A stretch of 15,101 bases of DNA from contig DNDO01000042.1 of NCBI GenBank assembly GCA_003484265.1, forward strand, positions 4,110 through 19,210, read 5' to 3'. The notes below the pieces were generated by a model. The model was not told the DNA's origin and ran no database searches. It worked only from the letters and a program-made list of their open reading frames with translations. This DNA is from Anaerolineae bacterium. Lineage in GTDB: Bacteria; Chloroflexota; Anaerolineae; Anaerolineales; Villigracilaceae. Of the stretch, positions 12,592-15,101 are shown in pieces. The translations under genes and the position numbers were made by a program. Every line of letters starts with the position of its first letter. Position 1 is the stretch's first letter.

Positions 12592-14004
12592 ATGTCAAAC
12601 ACACCTAAAACACTCTTCGAAAAAATATGGGACAAACACATTGTCACTGAACAAGAGGGCGCACCCGCCGTACTTTATATCGACCTGCATCTCGTTCACG
12701 AAGTTACCTCACCACAAGCATTCACGGGTCTTCGCCAACGCGGACTCAAAGTCCGCCGCCCCGATAAGACCCTTGCCACGATGGATCATTCCATCCCGAC
12801 CACGCCAATCAACGTTCCCATCGCAGACGCAATGGCTGCCGCACAAATTAAGATCATGGAACAGAACGCCGCCGAATTCGGAATCGAATTACACGGGATG
12901 GACAGTCCGCATCGGGGCATTGTGCACGTTATCGGTCCCGAGTTGGGACGTACCCAGCCTGGTATGACCATTGTTTGCGGTGACAGCCACACTGCCACGC
13001 ATGGTGCATTCGGTGCGTTGGCATTCGGCATCGGCACTAGTGAGGTGGAACATGTACTCGCAACGCAATGTCTTTTGCAAAATAAGCCGAAGACATACGA
13101 AGTAAGGATCGACGGCACGCTTGCAGAGGGCGTTTCCGCAAAAGATATCATCCTTGCCCTATTGGCAAGGATCGGAGTCGGCGGGGGAACCGGGCATGTT
13201 TTTGAATACACCGGCTCCGCCATTCGCGGGCTGACCATGGAGCAACGCATGACCATCTGCAACATGTCCATTGAAGGCGGCGCGCGCGCAGGCATGATCG
13301 CTCCCGACGGAGTCACCTTTGAATATCTCAAAGGACGCGAGTTCGCCCCCAAAGGAGAAGAATGGGACAAGGCGGTCGCCTATTGGAAAACACTGCCATC
13401 TGACGAAGGCGCTGTCTACGACAAATCCATAACGCTCGATGCATCCGAGATCGAACCGATGATTACCTACGGGACGAACCCTGGCATGGGCATGAAGATC
13501 ACAGACAGGATTCCTACCGTCGAATCATTCAATGAACCTTCTCAAAAAGCCGCGTTTGAAAAAGCGATGAGTTACATGGGGCTTCAACCCGGTCAAGCGT
13601 TGCTTGGTCAAAAAGTGGATGTGGTCTTCATCGGCTCCTGCACCAACTCACGCATCTCTGATTTGCGTCTCGCTGCATCCTTTATCAAAGGTAAAAAAGT
13701 CGCAGACGGTCTGCGCCTCATGGTTGTCCCTGGTTCGCAGGATGTGAAGAAGCAAGCTGAGCAGGAAGGACTCGATAAGGTGTTCAAAGATGCCGGCGCA
13801 GAATGGCGTGAAGCAGGCTGCTCAATGTGTATTGCAATGAATGGCGATCAACTGCAGCCTGGTCAATTTGCCGTATCGACGAGCAACCGAAATTTCGAGG
13901 GTCGTCAGGGTAAAGGCGGAAGGACATTTCTCGCCAGCCCGATAACTGCCGCGGCTTCAGCGATCAATGGAGTTGTCACGGATCCACGCGCCGTACTGAA
14001 ATAA
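12592..14004 (+). CDS. leuC: 3-isopropylmalate dehydratase, large subunit
   Basis: With LeuD this aconitase-family enzyme isomerises 2- to 3-isopropylmalate; in citramalate-using organisms it also handles citramalate. The 470-aa protein matches the usual length. It has TLFEKIWDKHIV, the LATMDHSIPT and VCGDSHTATHGAFGALAFGI motifs, and all three [4Fe-4S] cysteines: C350 in GSCTNSRISDLR, and C410 and C413 in AGCSMC. The start at 12592 has no clear Shine-Dalgarno, unusual in this operon, but the MSNTPKTLFEKIWD start fits the family. leuD begins 34 nt after its stop. The 109-nt upstream gap is the second largest spacer of the leu part. Confidence 0.97.
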   Translation: MSNTPKTLFEKIWDKHIVTEQEGAPAVLYIDLHLVHEVTSPQAFTGLRQRGLKVRRPDKTLATMDHSIPTTPINVPIADAMAAAQIKIMEQNAAEFGIELHGMDSPHRGIVHVIGPELGRTQPGMTIVCGDSHTATHGAFGALAFGIGTSEVEHVLATQCLLQNKPKTYEVRIDGTLAEGVSAKDIILALLARIGVGGGTGHVFEYTGSAIRGLTMEQRMTICNMSIEGGARAGMIAPDGVTFEYLKGREFAPKGEEWDKAVAYWKTLPSDEGAVYDKSITLDASEIEPMITYGTNPGMGMKITDRIPTVESFNEPSQKAAFEKAMSYMGLQPGQALLGQKVDVVFIGSCTNSRISDLRLAASFIKGKKVADGLRLMVVPGSQDVKKQAEQEGLDKVFKDAGAEWREAGCSMCIAMNGDQLQPGQFAVSTSNRNFEGRQGKGGRTFLASPITAAASAINGVVTDPRAVLK

Positions 14005-14038
14005 ATCGTAACTCATAAATCGAGTATAGGAAATCAAA

Positions 14039-14623
14039 ATGGCTCAATTCACAACCCTTACCTCGCGCATGATGCCCCTGCCTGCCAACGATGTTGACAC
14101 GGATCAGATCATCCCCGCACAGTTTCTCAAAGTTACCGACAAGAACGGTCTCGCCGACGCACTTTTTTATAATTGGCGTTACAACGATGACAAAACGATC
14201 AAGGATGATTTCATTCTCAACCAACCTGAAACAGCTGGCTGTCAGATCCTTTTGGCGGGAGACAACTTCGGGTGTGGTTCGAGTCGCGAACATGCCCCGT
14301 GGGCGCTCATAGCCTACGGCTTCCGTGCAGTCATCAGTACGTCCTTCGCGGATATATTCCGCAACAACTCGCTGAAGAACGGACTCATCCCCATCATCGT
14401 GGACGACGAGACGCATAAGATGCTCTTCGACCTCGCGGAGGAAGCACCTCGCGCCGAATTGACAGTTGACCTTGCCTCCCAAACCGTTTCCCACCCTGGA
14501 GGTTCATTCACATTTAACATCGACCCTTTCAATAAGAGTTGCCTGCTCAACGGCGTGGACGAACTGGGCTATATCCTGGGTTTTGAAAAAGAGATCGCGG
14601 CATTTGAGGCGAACCTTATTTAG
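14039..14623 (+). CDS. leuD: 3-isopropylmalate dehydratase, small subunit
   Basis: This swivelling-domain partner of LeuC completes the isopropylmalate isomerase. The 194-aa protein has the family start TTLTSRMMPLPANDVDTDQI and IPAQFLK. The conserved DNFGCGSSREHAPWAL follows (residues about 77-92), then GFRAVISTSFADIFRNNSLKNGL and the C-terminal SCLLNGVDELGYIL. Length near 195-200 aa points to the LeuC/LeuD type rather than the shorter archaeal homoaconitase type. TAGGAAATCAAA before the ATG gives a modest ribosome site. Tight coupling to leuC fits equal expression of both subunits. Confidence 0.97.
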   Translation: MAQFTTLTSRMMPLPANDVDTDQIIPAQFLKVTDKNGLADALFYNWRYNDDKTIKDDFILNQPETAGCQILLAGDNFGCGSSREHAPWALIAYGFRAVISTSFADIFRNNSLKNGLIPIIVDDETHKMLFDLAEEAPRAELTVDLASQTVSHPGGSFTFNIDPFNKSCLLNGVDELGYILGFEKEIAAFEANLI

Positions 14624-14632
14624 CAACAGAGA

Positions 14633-14680
14633 ACACGGAGTCCTATGAGTTATTTCTCAATGTCTCTGTGAACTCCGTGT
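14633..14680 (+). repeat. Stem-loop repeat in the leuD-cimA spacer
   Basis: ACACGGAGT (14633-14641) pairs perfectly with ACTCCGTGT (14672-14680). Inside, TGAG (14646-14649) faces CTCA (14656-14659). CAGAGA and TCTCTG also lie on the two sides. It fills most of the 71-nt spacer and lacks a U-tract. It resembles dispersed ACGGAG/CTCTGTG intergenic repeats (recall only). Confidence 0.5.
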
Positions 14681-14694
14681 CAAAACGGATGGTT

Positions 14695-15101
14695 ATGCAA
14701 AAAATACAAATCTACGACACCACGCTCCGCGACGGGACGCAATCCGAAGGATTCAACCTTTCAGCCAATGATAAGGTCCGTATTGCGCAACGATTGGACA
14801 AACTCGGCGTTGCCTTCATCGAGGGAGGCTGGCCCGGCTCGAACCCCAAGGATGTGGAATTCTTCGAGCGCGCGCGCGATATGGAATGGAAGAACGCGTT
14901 TGTCACGGCGTTCGGCTCCACCTGCCGCGTCAAAGGCGGACCCGAGGATGACGCCAACATCAAAGCATTGCTCGATTCTCAAACACCTGTCTGCACCATC
15001 TTCGGCAAAACATGGAATTTGCATGTCACTGATGTATTACAGACTACCCTTGAAGATAATCTGCGCATCATCGAACAATCCGTCGCTTATCTCAAGTCAA
15101 A
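14695..15101 (+). CDS. cimA: (R)-citramalate synthase, 5' part (runs off the window)
   Basis: This DRE-TIM barrel enzyme condenses pyruvate with acetyl-CoA to citramalate, opening a threonine-independent route to 2-oxobutyrate and isoleucine. The visible 135 codons read IYDTTLRDGTQSEGFNLSAN, then LGVAFIEGGWPGSNPKDVEFF and VTAFGSTCRVKG. GTQ-EG instead of GEQSPG, with EGGWPGSNPKD, marks the CimA/LeuA3 subgroup rather than LeuA or homocitrate synthase. ATG 14695 is taken as the start; an in-frame ATG at 14689 is also possible and neither has a good Shine-Dalgarno. Its product is processed by LeuCD just upstream. The C-terminal regulatory domain is beyond the window. Confidence 0.9.
   Translation, partial: MQKIQIYDTTLRDGTQSEGFNLSANDKVRIAQRLDKLGVAFIEGGWPGSNPKDVEFFERARDMEWKNAFVTAFGSTCRVKGGPEDDANIKALLDSQTPVCTIFGKTWNLHVTDVLQTTLEDNLRIIEQSVAYLKS

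Noticed and set aside
12545..12967. 140-codon plus-strand frame starting upstream of leuC
   Set aside because: It overlaps leuC in another frame, is rich in Ser/Pro/Arg without known motifs, and lacks a ribosome site.
1..15101. CRISPR arrays, transposase genes, rRNA genes
   Set aside because: No regularly spaced direct repeats, no transposase or integrase motifs, and no rRNA sequence were seen in the window.

Overview
The window is a block of amino-acid biosynthesis genes of the aspartate family and the branched-chain amino acids (BCAAs), in two divergently transcribed groups. The gene versions, moderate GC content, AAGGAG-type ribosome sites and intergenic inverted repeats suggest a Chloroflexota bacterium, perhaps Anaerolineae. 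That placement rests on recall of gene families and is tentative.

Minus-strand group (about 4330 down to 20): a promoter, a threonine-rich leader peptide with a terminator/antiterminator, lysC (a ThrA-like aspartate kinase without a homoserine dehydrogenase half), asd (archaeal/fungal-type aspartate-semialdehyde dehydrogenase), then a second promoter inside the 3' end of asd, a SAM-I riboswitch and metY (O-acetylhomoserine sulfhydrylase). The entry enzymes thus appear to be set by threonine supply through attenuation, and the methionine branch separately by SAM.

Middle (about 4340-5200): a small plus-strand lipoprotein gene of unknown function, a decayed partial duplicate of its C-terminal end, and a 128-nt imperfect inverted repeat resembling an integron attC site. 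With a GTTAGGT box upstream of the gene, this looks like a decayed gene-cassette insertion.

Plus-strand group (5236 to the window end): a consensus-like promoter, a BCAA-rich leader peptide with a terminator/antiterminator, then ilvD, ilvB, ilvN, ilvC, leuA, leuC, leuD and the start of cimA. Together these cover acetolactate formation, ketol-acid reductoisomerisation, dihydroxyacid dehydration, isopropylmalate synthesis and isomerisation, and citramalate synthesis (a threonine-independent route to 2-oxobutyrate for isoleucine). leuB, ilvE and threonine deaminase are not in the window. Two spacers in this operon carry copies of one inverted-repeat element, and other spacers carry stem-loops without U-tracts.

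The most notable content is regulatory. Two independent leader-peptide attenuators face away from each other. Each leader ORF starts only a few nucleotides from its predicted transcription start and has no Shine-Dalgarno. The SAM riboswitch carries what looks like a strand-exchange translational platform with a decoy copy of the ribosome site. All of this was read by eye; no folding or database search was run.
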